From: an uncultured Corynebacterium sp. | GTDB taxonomy: Bacteria > Actinomycetota > Actinomycetes > Mycobacteriales > Mycobacteriaceae | Reading direction: 5' to 3' | Assembly (NCBI GenBank): GCA_945631445.1 | Contig: CALZCR010000004.1 | Span: forward strand, 1 to 19,690 | Length of the DNA: 19,690 bases | Part shown: positions 12,511 to 19,690 of the stretch, one piece after another | Numbering within the stretch: position 1 is the first letter of the stretch | How the letters are laid out: each line of letters begins with the position of its first letter | Program-made: the position numbers and the translations under genes | The notes under the pieces: generated by a model | Seen by the model: the letters and a program-made list of their open reading frames with translations, nothing else | Database searches by the model: none | What the model was told of the DNA's origin: nothing

Positions 12511-14373
12511 GTGGCCATCTGGTCCAACACACTCAAGAAAATCATGGCAGTGTCTGCCGCGGCGGTCGTGCTGACGTCCTGCACAGCGACTGGGGAAACG
12601 CAGTCGGCGACCGACGACGCCACCACCACTCAGGGCACCTCGGAGATCTCGGCCGCCGCCGAAGACGGCGAGGACGTGGATCCGATCTACGGGGCCAGCA
12701 ACGGCCTCGATCTCATTGAGCTGCAGGACGACAAGCCGGACGTCGCTCCGGTGGCCGCCAGCAACGAGCCCAACCGCATCGCCATGAACCTGCCGGAAAA
12801 CCCGGACACCGCGATGTCCTTCAACTGGTACACCAGCGACCGCCTCGACGATTCCGTCGTGCGCGTGTCTACCAGCGAAGACATGGCGGACGCCACGGAG
12901 TTCCCGGCCGAGGTCGCCGAAGTCGTCTCCGAGTACGCCGAACGCGACGCGGACGGCTATTACATCTACGCCTCGGTGACCACCGACGAGGACGGGGATT
13001 TCCTGGTCGACGACAACGGCGAGCCGGAGGAAGTCCTCGGTTACTTCACCGACGAGCAGATCACCCGGGAGAACACGGAGTGGACCGCGACCGGCGCCGG
13101 GCTCGGTTACTTGGAGCTGCAGGACGTCACGGAGCACACCAACAAGGCCACCGCCACCGGCTTGGAGCCGGACACCGAGTACTACTTCCAGCTCGGCTCC
13201 GAATCGGAGGGCTTCTCCGAGACCGGTTCCTTCACCACCGCGGCCGAGGGCGTCTCGGAGACGCAGTTCATCCACTACACCGACACCCAGAACGCGTACT
13301 GGAACGCCAACGTCAATAACGAGGCCGCGTACGGCGCCAACACCCTGGAACTGGCCATGGAGACCGCCCCGGACGCGGACTTCGCCGTGCACACCGGTGA
13401 CTTCGTGGAGATCGCCCAGGTCGAGGACGAGTGGGTGGACAACCTGGACATGTCGCGCGAGCTGAACATGAACCTGCCGCACGCCTATACGCCGGGCAAC
13501 CACGACGAATACAACCTGAACTACGTCCGTGAGTCCGAACCCGTGGACGCCACCGCGTTCAACGAGCACACCAACGTGCCCGTCACCAACGACGCCGTCA
13601 GCGGCGGCTCCTACTACTCCTTCGACCACTCCGGCGCTCATTTCGTCGTCTTGAACACCAACGACAACAAGGAGTCCGAGGACAACCCCGAAGGCGGCGC
13701 CATCGGCGCCGAGCAGATGGAGTGGGCCAAGGCGGACATCCAGGCGGCCCGCGACAACGGCGCGGACTGGATCGTGTTGATGTACCACAAGCCGGTCTAC
13801 TCCGCGTCCTACCATGCGCTCCAGGACACCGACGTGCAGGTCACCCGCGAAGAGTTCGTCCAGCTCGCCGACGAACTCGACGTGGATCTGGTCCTGCAGG
13901 GACACGACCACAACCTGACCCGCACCAAGTCGCTGGTCTACACCCCGGACAACTTCGCCTACGGCGAGGTGGAAGACACCGAGAAGGTCGAGATCGACGG
14001 CGTGGAGCACCACGTCAACCCGGAGGGCGTCACCTACGTCATTCCGAACACCTCCGGCACCAAGACCTACGACGCGATCTACCAGAAGGGCGCCGAGCAC
14101 GTCGCCGAGGTCCGTCCCCGTCTGGACTGGATGACCGACGAGGACACCGACTACTGGAACGGGCTTTTCGACGTCGCCGAGCAGCCGGAGGACTCCCCGA
14201 AGTTCGAGCACGCCCACGACAACTACCGTCAGTCGGAGACCCAGACCTTCGCCGTCTACACCTTCGACGAGGACACCTTCAAGATCGACTTCTACCTGGT
14301 CGAAGGCGATCTGCACGGCGGCGAGGAGCGCACCGTCACCCTGCGCGACTCCTACGGCATCGCCAAGCAGTAA
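12511..14373 (+). CDS. Secreted purple-acid-phosphatase-like metallophosphoesterase lipoprotein
   Basis: A 620-residue exported phosphoesterase. The lipobox LTSC (Cys24) follows a KK n-region and a short hydrophobic core, so it should be anchored on the outer face of the membrane. Residues about 85-250 form an Ig/fibronectin-like N-terminal domain of purple acid phosphatases (FNWYTSD; ATATGLEPDTEYYFQLGS). The dinuclear metal site follows: D258 in YTDTQ, HTGD297, GN330HD, H426 in MYHKP and GH465DH467. The GTG start at 12511 has an AAGGAAG Shine-Dalgarno. The mature protein is visibly rich in Asp and Glu, as in many secreted or salt-exposed proteins. It probably scavenges phosphate from organic esters, though nucleotide or phosphodiester substrates are equally possible. 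Expression may depend on the inverted repeat upstream. Confidence 0.9.
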   Translation: MAIWSNTLKKIMAVSAAAVVLTSCTATGETQSATDDATTTQGTSEISAAAEDGEDVDPIYGASNGLDLIELQDDKPDVAPVAASNEPNRIAMNLPENPDTAMSFNWYTSDRLDDSVVRVSTSEDMADATEFPAEVAEVVSEYAERDADGYYIYASVTTDEDGDFLVDDNGEPEEVLGYFTDEQITRENTEWTATGAGLGYLELQDVTEHTNKATATGLEPDTEYYFQLGSESEGFSETGSFTTAAEGVSETQFIHYTDTQNAYWNANVNNEAAYGANTLELAMETAPDADFAVHTGDFVEIAQVEDEWVDNLDMSRELNMNLPHAYTPGNHDEYNLNYVRESEPVDATAFNEHTNVPVTNDAVSGGSYYSFDHSGAHFVVLNTNDNKESEDNPEGGAIGAEQMEWAKADIQAARDNGADWIVLMYHKPVYSASYHALQDTDVQVTREEFVQLADELDVDLVLQGHDHNLTRTKSLVYTPDNFAYGEVEDTEKVEIDGVEHHVNPEGVTYVIPNTSGTKTYDAIYQKGAEHVAEVRPRLDWMTDEDTDYWNGLFDVAEQPEDSPKFEHAHDNYRQSETQTFAVYTFDEDTFKIDFYLVEGDLHGGEERTVTLRDSYGIAKQ

Positions 14374-14392
14374 CCACGCCGCACACGGAACT

Positions 14393-14977
14393 TCAGTCCC
14401 ACTGCACGATGCGCCCGCAGGTCCGGCGCAGCAGGTCCATGTCGTGCGAGATCACGAGCATGCCCAGGCCGCGGCGGTGCGCCTCCTCCAGCAGTGAGCG
14501 CCAGATGTCGGCCTGCAGCAGCCCGTCCATCATGGTGGTGATCTCGTCGGCGACCAGATAGCTCGTGCGCGCGTCCATCGCCCGGGCGATGTTGATGCGC
14601 TGCAGCTGCCCGCCGGAAACCTCTTGGGCGCGGCGCGTCAGCCACCCCGGTTCGACGCCCAGTCGCGCAAGGATCGCGGGGTCGACGTCCTCGACCACCT
14701 TCGACAGCCGCCAGCGCGGGTCGATCGCGCGGTCGGGGTGTTGTTGGATCAGCTGCGCCGGGCAATAGGCGCCGGGGCGGATCGGCTCGCCGTCGATGAG
14801 CACCCGGCCGGAGTCCGGGCGCAGCTGGCCGGTCAGGATGCGGGCGAGCGTCGTTTTGCCCGCCCCGCTGTAGCCCTGCAGTCCGACGATCTCGCCGGCG
14901 TCGACGGTGAGGTTCACGTCCGTCATCAATTGTCGGCCAGGGAAGCCGAAGGAGACGTTTTCTGCGCTCAGGCTCAT
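14393..14977 (-). CDS. ABC transporter ATPase, OppF/NikE-like, short form
   Basis: Second ATPase of the five-gene importer, 194 residues. Walker A GYSGAGKT is at 35-42, Q-loop glutamines at 78-79, signature VSGGQ at 120-124, Walker B with catalytic glutamate SYLVADE at 139-145 and switch histidine H178. DEITTMMD replaces the common DEPTSALD after Walker B, a variant I recall from short OppF-like proteins. The C-terminal oligopeptide/HPY extension of true OppF is absent, as in nickel and metallophore importers. The ATG at 14977 lies 1 nt after the stop of the first ATPase, so translation is coupled. It ends 19 bp from the convergent phosphatase gene, with no terminator hairpin visible. Confidence 0.88.
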   Translation of the reverse strand: MSLSAENVSFGFPGRQLMTDVNLTVDAGEIVGLQGYSGAGKTTLARILTGQLRPDSGRVLIDGEPIRPGAYCPAQLIQQHPDRAIDPRWRLSKVVEDVDPAILARLGVEPGWLTRRAQEVSGGQLQRINIARAMDARTSYLVADEITTMMDGLLQADIWRSLLEEAHRRGLGMLVISHDMDLLRRTCGRIVQWD

Positions 14978-14978
14978 G

Positions 14979-15686
14979 TCACTCTCCCCAGAAGTCGTTG
15001 GCCGGCTGGGAACGCCACAGCGCGGCGGTGTAGTCGCTGAGCTCGCCGCTGAGATCCCCGGCGACGACGTCGACGACCGTCCCGGCGCGCATCACGGCGA
15101 TGCGGTCGGCGATCTGCACGGCGGAGACCATGTCGTGGGTGATGAACAACACGGCGGCGCCGCGGGCGCGCAGTTCGCGGAAGTAATCCAGGACTTGTGC
15201 GGTCGCGGCCGGGTCCAGGCCCGGGGTCGGTTCGTCGGCGATGAGCAGGCGGGTGTCCTCGGAGACGCTGGTGGCCAGGCTAACCCGGCGCAGCATGCCG
15301 CCGGAGAGCTCGTGGGGGAATTTCTCGAGGACGTCTTCGCCGAGCCCGAAGCGCGCGATCTTTTCCGCGGCCCCTCCCCCGTCGAGGCCGACGAAGGTTC
15401 CGATTTTCATGGTCGGATCGAAGTGGGTGACTCCCTGCGGGATAAACCGCAGCCCGGTCAGGTCCCCGCGCACTTCCCCGTGGACGTGGGCGTTGACGGG
15501 CATGAGCCCTAAGATCGCGTCGGCGAGCAGGGACTTGCCGGCGCCAGATTCGCCGACGACGGCCAGGATCTCCCCGGCCGCAAGGTCTAAGTTCACGTCG
15601 CGCAGCGGGGTGACGTGGGCACGGGAGAACGGGCCGTCGTACTGGTGAAACGACACCCCGACGTCGCGGATGGCGAGCACTGTCAT
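14979..15686 (-). CDS. ABC transporter ATPase, OppD/NikD-like, short form
   Basis: First ATPase of the importer, 235 residues from the ATG at 15686, which has a GGAGAC Shine-Dalgarno 11 nt after the permease stop region. The frame is open further upstream, but that part overlaps the permease gene and is not homologous. Walker A GESGAGKS is at 45-52, Q84 in FIPQG is the Q-loop, LSGGM at 127-131 the signature, LLIADEP at 147-153 Walker B and H183 the switch. Like its partner it lacks the C-terminal oligo_HPY domain, so it is near 100 residues shorter than OppD proteins of peptide systems. The pair would form a heterodimeric motor on the cytoplasmic side. Confidence 0.9.
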   Translation of the reverse strand: MTVLAIRDVGVSFHQYDGPFSRAHVTPLRDVNLDLAAGEILAVVGESGAGKSLLADAILGLMPVNAHVHGEVRGDLTGLRFIPQGVTHFDPTMKIGTFVGLDGGGAAEKIARFGLGEDVLEKFPHELSGGMLRRVSLATSVSEDTRLLIADEPTPGLDPAATAQVLDYFRELRARGAAVLFITHDMVSAVQIADRIAVMRAGTVVDVVAGDLSGELSDYTAALWRSQPANDFWGE

Positions 15687-15697
15687 GGTCTTGTCTC

Positions 15698-16525
15698 CTA
15701 TTCGTGCCGGCTCGCCGGCGAGAGCAGCTGGCGCAGACGGTCGCCGCAGGCGTCGAGAAGCGTGGCCAGCGCGACCAGCAGGACGATCGGCCCGAGCACC
15801 AGCCACCATTGCCCGGTGGACAAAAAGCGCAGCCCTTCGCTGAGGATGATGCCCAGCGACGGGGTGGTCGGCTCCAGTCCGAAGCCGATGAAGGTCAGCG
15901 CCGATTCGTGCAGGATCGAGTGCGGGAACATCAGGACGAAGCCGACGATCAGGTGCGGGGCGATCGCCGGGCAGATGTGGTGCCACGCCACCCACCAGGC
16001 GCCGCGGCCGCGGGCACGGGAGACCGCCACGTAGGGCTCTTCGCGGACTTTGAGGATCTCAGCGCGCAGCAACCGGGCCAGCGGCGGCCACTGGGTCAGG
16101 CTGACCGCCAGGATGACCCCGGGCACCCCGCCGCCGACGGCGAAGGCGATGAGCAGGGAGGCGATGATCTGCGGCAACCCGATGGTCACGTCCACCAGCC
16201 AGCCGACCGCCCGGTCCATCCATTTCGGCCCCATGGCCGCGGCCAGGGCAAATAACGCCGACAGCACAGTGGAGACCAGCGCCATCGCCAGGCCGAGCAG
16301 CAGGCTCAGCGCCATGCCTTTCATGGTGCGGGCGAACATGTCGCGGCCCAGCCAGTCGGTGCCCAACGGCATGTGCCAACTGGGCTCGAGGTTGCGTTGG
16401 CCTGAGGTCGGCCGCACGGCGGAGTCAGGGTAAGCGGCGGCGCTGATCAGGATCACCGCGATCAATACGGCGGCGAGGGCGGCCAGGATCAGCAACCGGA
16501 CCCGGTTATTGCGGACCCGGAGCAT
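15698..16525 (-). CDS. ABC transporter permease, DppC/NikC-like
   Basis: A 275-residue inner-membrane subunit. One N-terminal membrane segment (about 10-30) precedes the family motif HMPLGTDWLGRDMFAR (51-66), typical of the C-type permeases of peptide/nickel importers. The core carries about five more segments. The ATPase-coupling EAA loop lies around 165-190 (SRARGRGAWWVAWHHICPAIAP). The ATG at 16525 lies inside the end of the preceding permease gene (overlap 20 bp), so translational coupling is likely. It pairs with the DppB-like subunit encoded upstream. Confidence 0.9.
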   Translation of the reverse strand: MLRVRNNRVRLLILAALAAVLIAVILISAAAYPDSAVRPTSGQRNLEPSWHMPLGTDWLGRDMFARTMKGMALSLLLGLAMALVSTVLSALFALAAAMGPKWMDRAVGWLVDVTIGLPQIIASLLIAFAVGGGVPGVILAVSLTQWPPLARLLRAEILKVREEPYVAVSRARGRGAWWVAWHHICPAIAPHLIVGFVLMFPHSILHESALTFIGFGLEPTTPSLGIILSEGLRFLSTGQWWLVLGPIVLLVALATLLDACGDRLRQLLSPASRHE

Positions 16526-17546
16526 AGGCCACCTCCCCGCGGGCGACGGTGCGCGCGCCGTCGCCTTCCTGCGCCGCGACGCTGCGGCGCACCCGCGGCT
16601 CCAGGGCCACGGCGATGACGTCGGCGCAGAAGTTCCCCACGAACACCAGCACGGCCGCGATCAGGACGCCGCCGAGCAGCAGCGGGACGTCGCTGTCCAG
16701 GCCGGCTTGCGTGATGACGGAGCCGAGCCCGTGGTAGGAGAAGACCACCTCGGCCAGGGCGGCGCCGCTGATCAGAGAGGACAGCGTGGTGAACTGCAGC
16801 ATGACCGCGGGCAAGAGCGTGTTGCGGATGCCGTGGCGCCGGATCACCGTCCACGTGCCCATTCCGCGGGCACGGGCGAAACGCGCCACGTCCGATTCCA
16901 TGAACTCCCCCATGGCCTGGCGGGTGTGCACGGTGACATTGGCGACGCCCACGATGGCCACCGTGATCGCCGGAAGCACGGCGTGGCGCAGGCGGTCGCC
17001 GAAGGTGACGTCCTCGCGCAGCATGCCCAACGGCTGCGACAGGCCGATCGGCGCCCAGCCTAATTGGACGGCGAAGATCAACATCAGCACCAGCCCGACG
17101 ACGAAGGTCGGGGTGGAGGTCAGCACGTAGCAGACCAGCACGATCACGCGGTCCAGGACGCTGCCGCGGGTGGCGCCGGCGAGCACGCCCAGTCCGTAAC
17201 CGAGGACGGCGGAGAGCACCCACGCCATCGCCATCAGCAGCAAGGAATTGCCCACGGCGGTGGCCAGGATGTCGGTGACCTCCGCGCGGTGGATGTGACT
17301 GACGCCGAAGTCGCCGGTGAGCACCCCGCCCAGCCAGCCGAAGTAGCGCTCCCACCAGGGCAGGTCCTGCCCCCACAGTTCGGCGATGCGGGCGACCTGT
17401 TCGTCGCTGACCCCGCGCATGGAGGCCACGTACTGCCCCACCGGGTCGAGCGGGGAGAACTCGACCAAGAGGAAGGCGAGGAAGGTGATGCTCAGCAGCA
17501 GTCCGGCCATGCGGGCCAGCGTGAGGGTCAGTCGTTTCAGGACCAC
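16506..17546 (-). CDS. ABC transporter permease, DppB/NikB-like
   Basis: A 346-residue membrane subunit. It has the N-terminal segment at about 8-30, the periplasmic GDFGVSH motif at 78-84 (family GDFGxS), further hydrophobic segments at about 98-125, 133-160 and 190-208, and an EAA loop around 222-246 (RFARARGMGTWTVIRRHGIRN is split across it). The C-terminal tail of about 45 residues is hydrophilic and without known motif. The start is a GTG at 17546, overlapping the end of the binding-protein gene by 10 bp with GGAGG just before it. With the next gene it forms the channel for a substrate not identifiable here. Confidence 0.88.
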   Translation of the reverse strand: MVLKRLTLTLARMAGLLLSITFLAFLLVEFSPLDPVGQYVASMRGVSDEQVARIAELWGQDLPWWERYFGWLGGVLTGDFGVSHIHRAEVTDILATAVGNSLLLMAMAWVLSAVLGYGLGVLAGATRGSVLDRVIVLVCYVLTSTPTFVVGLVLMLIFAVQLGWAPIGLSQPLGMLREDVTFGDRLRHAVLPAITVAIVGVANVTVHTRQAMGEFMESDVARFARARGMGTWTVIRRHGIRNTLLPAVMLQFTTLSSLISGAALAEVVFSYHGLGSVITQAGLDSDVPLLLGGVLIAAVLVFVGNFCADVIAVALEPRVRRSVAAQEGDGARTVARGEVAYAPGPQ

Positions 17547-19144
17547 TCCTCCACGTTCATGAAGATCTGCAGCCCGTGGCCGTGGCCGTGCATGATCTGC
17601 TCACCGATGTCGACGTGGTCGGCGACGTAGTACAGGTGGTCGCGGCGCAGCAGCCACAGCATGGAGACGTCGCCGTGGTCCGGGTGGGCGGAAGCCCCGG
17701 CCTCTTGGGCGGCCTGCCACCGCGGCAGGGACTCCTCGAAGGACTCGGCGGCGCGGGCGGCGTCGATGTGCTCGTCGACCTCCGGGTTCGAGTAGTTGGG
17801 CAGGTTGTTGTAGCTCACGCCGATGGAGTCGGAGGAGTAGCTGTCGTAGAGCTCCTTCGGGCTGAGCGAACCGAGGGCGAAGACGACCGCCTTGGTCTTG
17901 CCTTCTTCGTAGACGTCGTCCCAGGTCACGCCTTCGGGTTCGAAGCGGATGCCCAGTTCCTCGGCCTGGACGGCGACAGATTCGGCCAGGTCGACGCGGA
18001 CCTGGTCGTTGGTGGTGTACATCAGCGGGATGACGGCCTCGACGCCGTCTTTGTCCACGGTGCCGTCACCGTTGGAGTCGCTCCAGCCGGCTTCTTCCAG
18101 GATGCGCTGCGCGTCGTCGACGCGGGCGTCGTCGAAGACGACCTTGTCGGTGAACCAGGGCAGGCCGTCGGCCACGGAGTAGGCGGGTTCGCCGTACTGG
18201 GAGACCACCAGGTCGGACAGGCCCGTACGGTCCAGGCCGACGGTGAGCGCTTCGCGGATGGCGGGGTCGGCGGTGACGTCGTTGCCGACCTCGACCTCCT
18301 GGCCCATGGTTTCCCCGGCGCCCCCGGCCGGCTCGGTGGGCAGGGTCAGGGCAAGGGTGTCCACGGACTCCAGGTCGTGCAGCGTCATGCCCTCGATCTG
18401 GCGGTCGGCGTTGTTGTGGGAGACCGTCGCGATGTCGACGCGGCCCGCGCCGGCTGCCGCCAGGCCCGCTTCCTCGTCGGAGAGCACGAAAGTCAGTTCC
18501 TGGTAAGCCAGGTCGTGCGGGTAGTGCGGGTTGGCCTCCATGAGGACCTGCTCGCCCTGCTGGTGTTCGACGATGCGGTATGGGCCGGAGGCGACCGGGT
18601 CGGCGGAGTAGTCCTCGTCGTAATGGTGGGCTGGCACGATGCCGATCTGTGCGGTCATCGGCCCGAAGAGGGTGTCCGGCCTCTCGAGCTCCACGACGAC
18701 GGTGTGCTCGCCCTCGGCGCGGATCTCGCGTAAGTTGCTCAAGTCGAAGTTGGTGCCGTCTTCTTTGAGCATCTCGTAGGTGAACACGACGTCTTCGGCG
18801 GTGACCGCCTCGCCGTCGGAGAAGGTGTATTCCGGATTTAGTTCGAAAGTCCAGGTGGTTCCCTCCTGGGTGAAGGAGTCGGCGAGTTGGCCGACCATCT
18901 CCATGTCCTCGTCCCAGCTCAGCAGGGACGAATGCAGGACGGCGTGCTCGTTGTGCTGGCCCCAGCCTTTGGCGGGGTCGAACTCGCTTTCCGTGATGTC
19001 GCCGACGGCCAGGACCAGGCTGTCTTCGGGCCGGTCGGCGGCGGTGCCGGCGGCGCCGTTCGAATCCGTAGAGTCGGCGCAGGCGGTCAACGTCAGTGCA
19101 CAGACGGCGGTGAGGCCGGCGAGCGTGCGGGCAGATCGACTCAT
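17537..19144 (-). CDS. ABC transporter substrate-binding lipoprotein, SBP family 5
   Basis: A 535-residue solute receptor of the DppA/OppA/NikA type. From the ATG at 19144 the signal peptide MSRSARTLAGLTAVCALTLT ends in the lipobox LTAC (Cys22), so the protein is tethered to the outer face of the membrane. A longer reading from 19195 would bury the signal peptide and is rejected. Family marks include YTFSDGEAVTAEDVVFTYEM, GIVPAHHY near the hinge, and ILEEAGWSDSNGDGTVDKDG, the usual EAGW-x-D-x-DG element. A Shine-Dalgarno AAGGA precedes the ATG by 8 nt. It heads the importer operon of receptor, two permeases and two ATPases, all overlapping or within a few bases of each other. Peptides, nickel or a metallophore are candidate substrates. 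Confidence 0.92.
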   Translation of the reverse strand: MSRSARTLAGLTAVCALTLTACADSTDSNGAAGTAADRPEDSLVLAVGDITESEFDPAKGWGQHNEHAVLHSSLLSWDEDMEMVGQLADSFTQEGTTWTFELNPEYTFSDGEAVTAEDVVFTYEMLKEDGTNFDLSNLREIRAEGEHTVVVELERPDTLFGPMTAQIGIVPAHHYDEDYSADPVASGPYRIVEHQQGEQVLMEANPHYPHDLAYQELTFVLSDEEAGLAAAGAGRVDIATVSHNNADRQIEGMTLHDLESVDTLALTLPTEPAGGAGETMGQEVEVGNDVTADPAIREALTVGLDRTGLSDLVVSQYGEPAYSVADGLPWFTDKVVFDDARVDDAQRILEEAGWSDSNGDGTVDKDGVEAVIPLMYTTNDQVRVDLAESVAVQAEELGIRFEPEGVTWDDVYEEGKTKAVVFALGSLSPKELYDSYSSDSIGVSYNNLPNYSNPEVDEHIDAARAAESFEESLPRWQAAQEAGASAHPDHGDVSMLWLLRRDHLYYVADHVDIGEQIMHGHGHGLQIFMNVEEWS

Positions 19145-19174
19145 GCTGAAAATCCTTAAGGGAATGTTGTCATT

Positions 19175-19203
19175 AATCATCCGCCACAGTAACACTCAAA
19201 CAA
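19175..19203 (-). promoter_or_regulatory. Candidate promoter of the ABC importer operon
   Basis: On the minus strand TTGTTT (19203-19198) and ATGATT (19180-19175) are 17 nt apart, with the ATG of the binding protein 31 nt further on. A second option is TTGATA (19218-19213) with TGTTAC (19194-19189) at 18 nt. Both lie in the only AT-rich part of the gap. Confidence 0.35.
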
Positions 19204-19207
19204 CTGA

Positions 19208-19239
19208 TTGACTATCAAAACGGTGAGAGCTTCCTCACC
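19208..19239. promoter_or_regulatory. Two inverted repeats upstream of the importer operon
   Basis: TTGA-CTA-TCAA (19208-19218) and GGTGAG-N6-CTCACC (19222-19239) are both perfect and only 3 bp apart. The first overlaps a candidate -35 box and the second lies just upstream of it, as expected for operators of a regulated uptake system. No known regulator consensus is recognised. Confidence 0.4.
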
Positions 19240-19258
19240 CGCCGCAGTCCGCGCGAAG

Positions 19259-19317
19259 CCCAGCCGAGTGTAGGTGCACCACACCCCTCGCGCTGGGTCC
19301 CCGTCCTTCGGAAGGAC
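19259..19317 (+). promoter_or_regulatory. Structured stretch before sseA
   Basis: CCCAGC (19259-19264) can pair with GCTGGG (19292-19297), enclosing the palindrome GGTGCACC (19273-19280). A separate 7-1-7 repeat, GTCCTTC-G-GAAGGAC, covers 19303-19317, and TAGAGT follows directly as a possible -10 for sseA. These may be leader hairpins, operators or a terminator facing the divergent operon. The remainder of the 227-bp gap holds nothing else I can name. Confidence 0.35.
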
Positions 19318-19371
19318 TAGAGTGATAAAGAACATCTGTCACTGTTTCCGCGTTAGAAAGCTGTGTGCGCC

Positions 19372-19690
19372 GTGGCCATCGACTACGATCCCAACCCCCA
19401 ATACCAGGAGTACGCCCATCCGGAACACGTCGTCTCCGCCGCCTGGCTCTCCGCCCATCTCGGCGCGCCCGGCTTAAAGGTCGTCGAATCCAACGAAGAT
19501 TCCCTCCTCTACAACATCGGCCATATCCCGGGCGCCGTGCGCATCGACTGGCAAAAAGACCTCAACGACCAGGTCAGCCGCGACTTCATCGACGGCGAGG
19601 CCTTCGCCGCACTGATGACCGACAAGGGCATCGCCCGCGACGACACCGTCGTCATCTACGGCGACAAGGCCAACTGGTGGGCCTGCTACA
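19372..19690 (+). CDS. sseA: Thiosulfate/3-mercaptopyruvate sulfurtransferase (rhodanese), 5' part only
   Basis: The first 106 residues of a two-domain rhodanese, which moves sulfane sulfur from thiosulfate or mercaptopyruvate to an acceptor thiol such as cyanide or thioredoxin. The start [30 protein letters not shown], the [11 protein letters not shown] motif (about 59-69) and DDTVVIYGD are all typical of the inactive N-terminal domain. The catalytic Cys loop of the second domain is beyond the window edge. A GTG at 19372 is chosen because the protein then matches my memory of corynebacterial ThtR. Its Shine-Dalgarno is weak (AGAAAG, 11 nt away). In C. glutamicum thtR lies beside accBC, so the biotin-carrying partner gene may lie just to the right. 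Confidence 0.9.
   Translation, partial: MAIDYDPNPQYQEYAHPEHVVSAAWLSAHLGAPGLKVVESNEDSLLYNIGHIPGAVRIDWQKDLNDQVSRDFIDGEAFAALMTDKGIARDDTVVIYGDKANWWACY

Noticed and set aside
19274..19477. 67-codon plus-strand open frame at the right end
   Set aside because: It runs out of frame across the start of sseA, which is the conserved reading.

Overview
This looks like a chromosomal segment of a high-GC actinobacterium, most likely a Corynebacterium. The best evidence is a birA - accD1 (dtsR1) - accD2 (dtsR2) - accE - maf run plus a corynebacterial-type sseA (thtR). From memory, this matches the acyl-CoA carboxylase neighbourhood of C. glutamicum. Several genes also have a -10 hexamer 7-8 nt before the start codon, the usual corynebacterial layout for leaderless mRNAs. 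The species cannot be named from the sequence.

Layout. (1) 93-4569, all on the minus strand: birA, a PH-domain membrane protein, an MHS-type major facilitator transporter, purK and purE. Two back-to-back perfect palindromes (9-74) close this run. (2) 4710-8725, plus strand: accD1, a terminator hairpin, then the tight group accD2-accE-maf. These genes encode carboxyltransferase and epsilon subunits of the biotin-dependent acyl-CoA carboxylases that supply malonyl-CoA and, in this lineage, carboxylated long-chain acyl-CoA for mycolate synthesis. BirA, encoded divergently, would biotinylate the partner subunit. (3) 8722-14373, mixed strands: an acyltransferase-3/SGNH membrane protein, a DUF3151 gene, a roughly 250-nt hairpin-rich non-coding stretch, an SPFH/slipin-like gene and a secreted purple-acid-phosphatase-like lipoprotein. 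(4) 14393-19144, minus strand: a complete five-gene peptide/nickel-family ABC importer (binding lipoprotein, two permeases, two short ATPases). (5) The 5' end of sseA (rhodanese) runs off the right edge.

How it fits together. The left half is core metabolism: step 6 of purine synthesis, biotin attachment and fatty-acid/mycolate precursor carboxylation. The stretch between maf and sseA (about 10.4 kb) looks like accessory envelope and transport content placed inside that conserved neighbourhood.

Two items deserve most attention. The accD2 product keeps the ends and many core blocks of the family, but in-frame deletions and substitutions hit every catalytic glycine-rich loop I can recognise, so it may be a non-catalytic subunit. 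The 11343-11620 region contains a series of perfect hairpins, including a tRNA T-arm-like one and mutually exclusive pairings, and I recognise no known RNA family in it. I saw no insertion sequence, CRISPR array, rRNA or intact tRNA.
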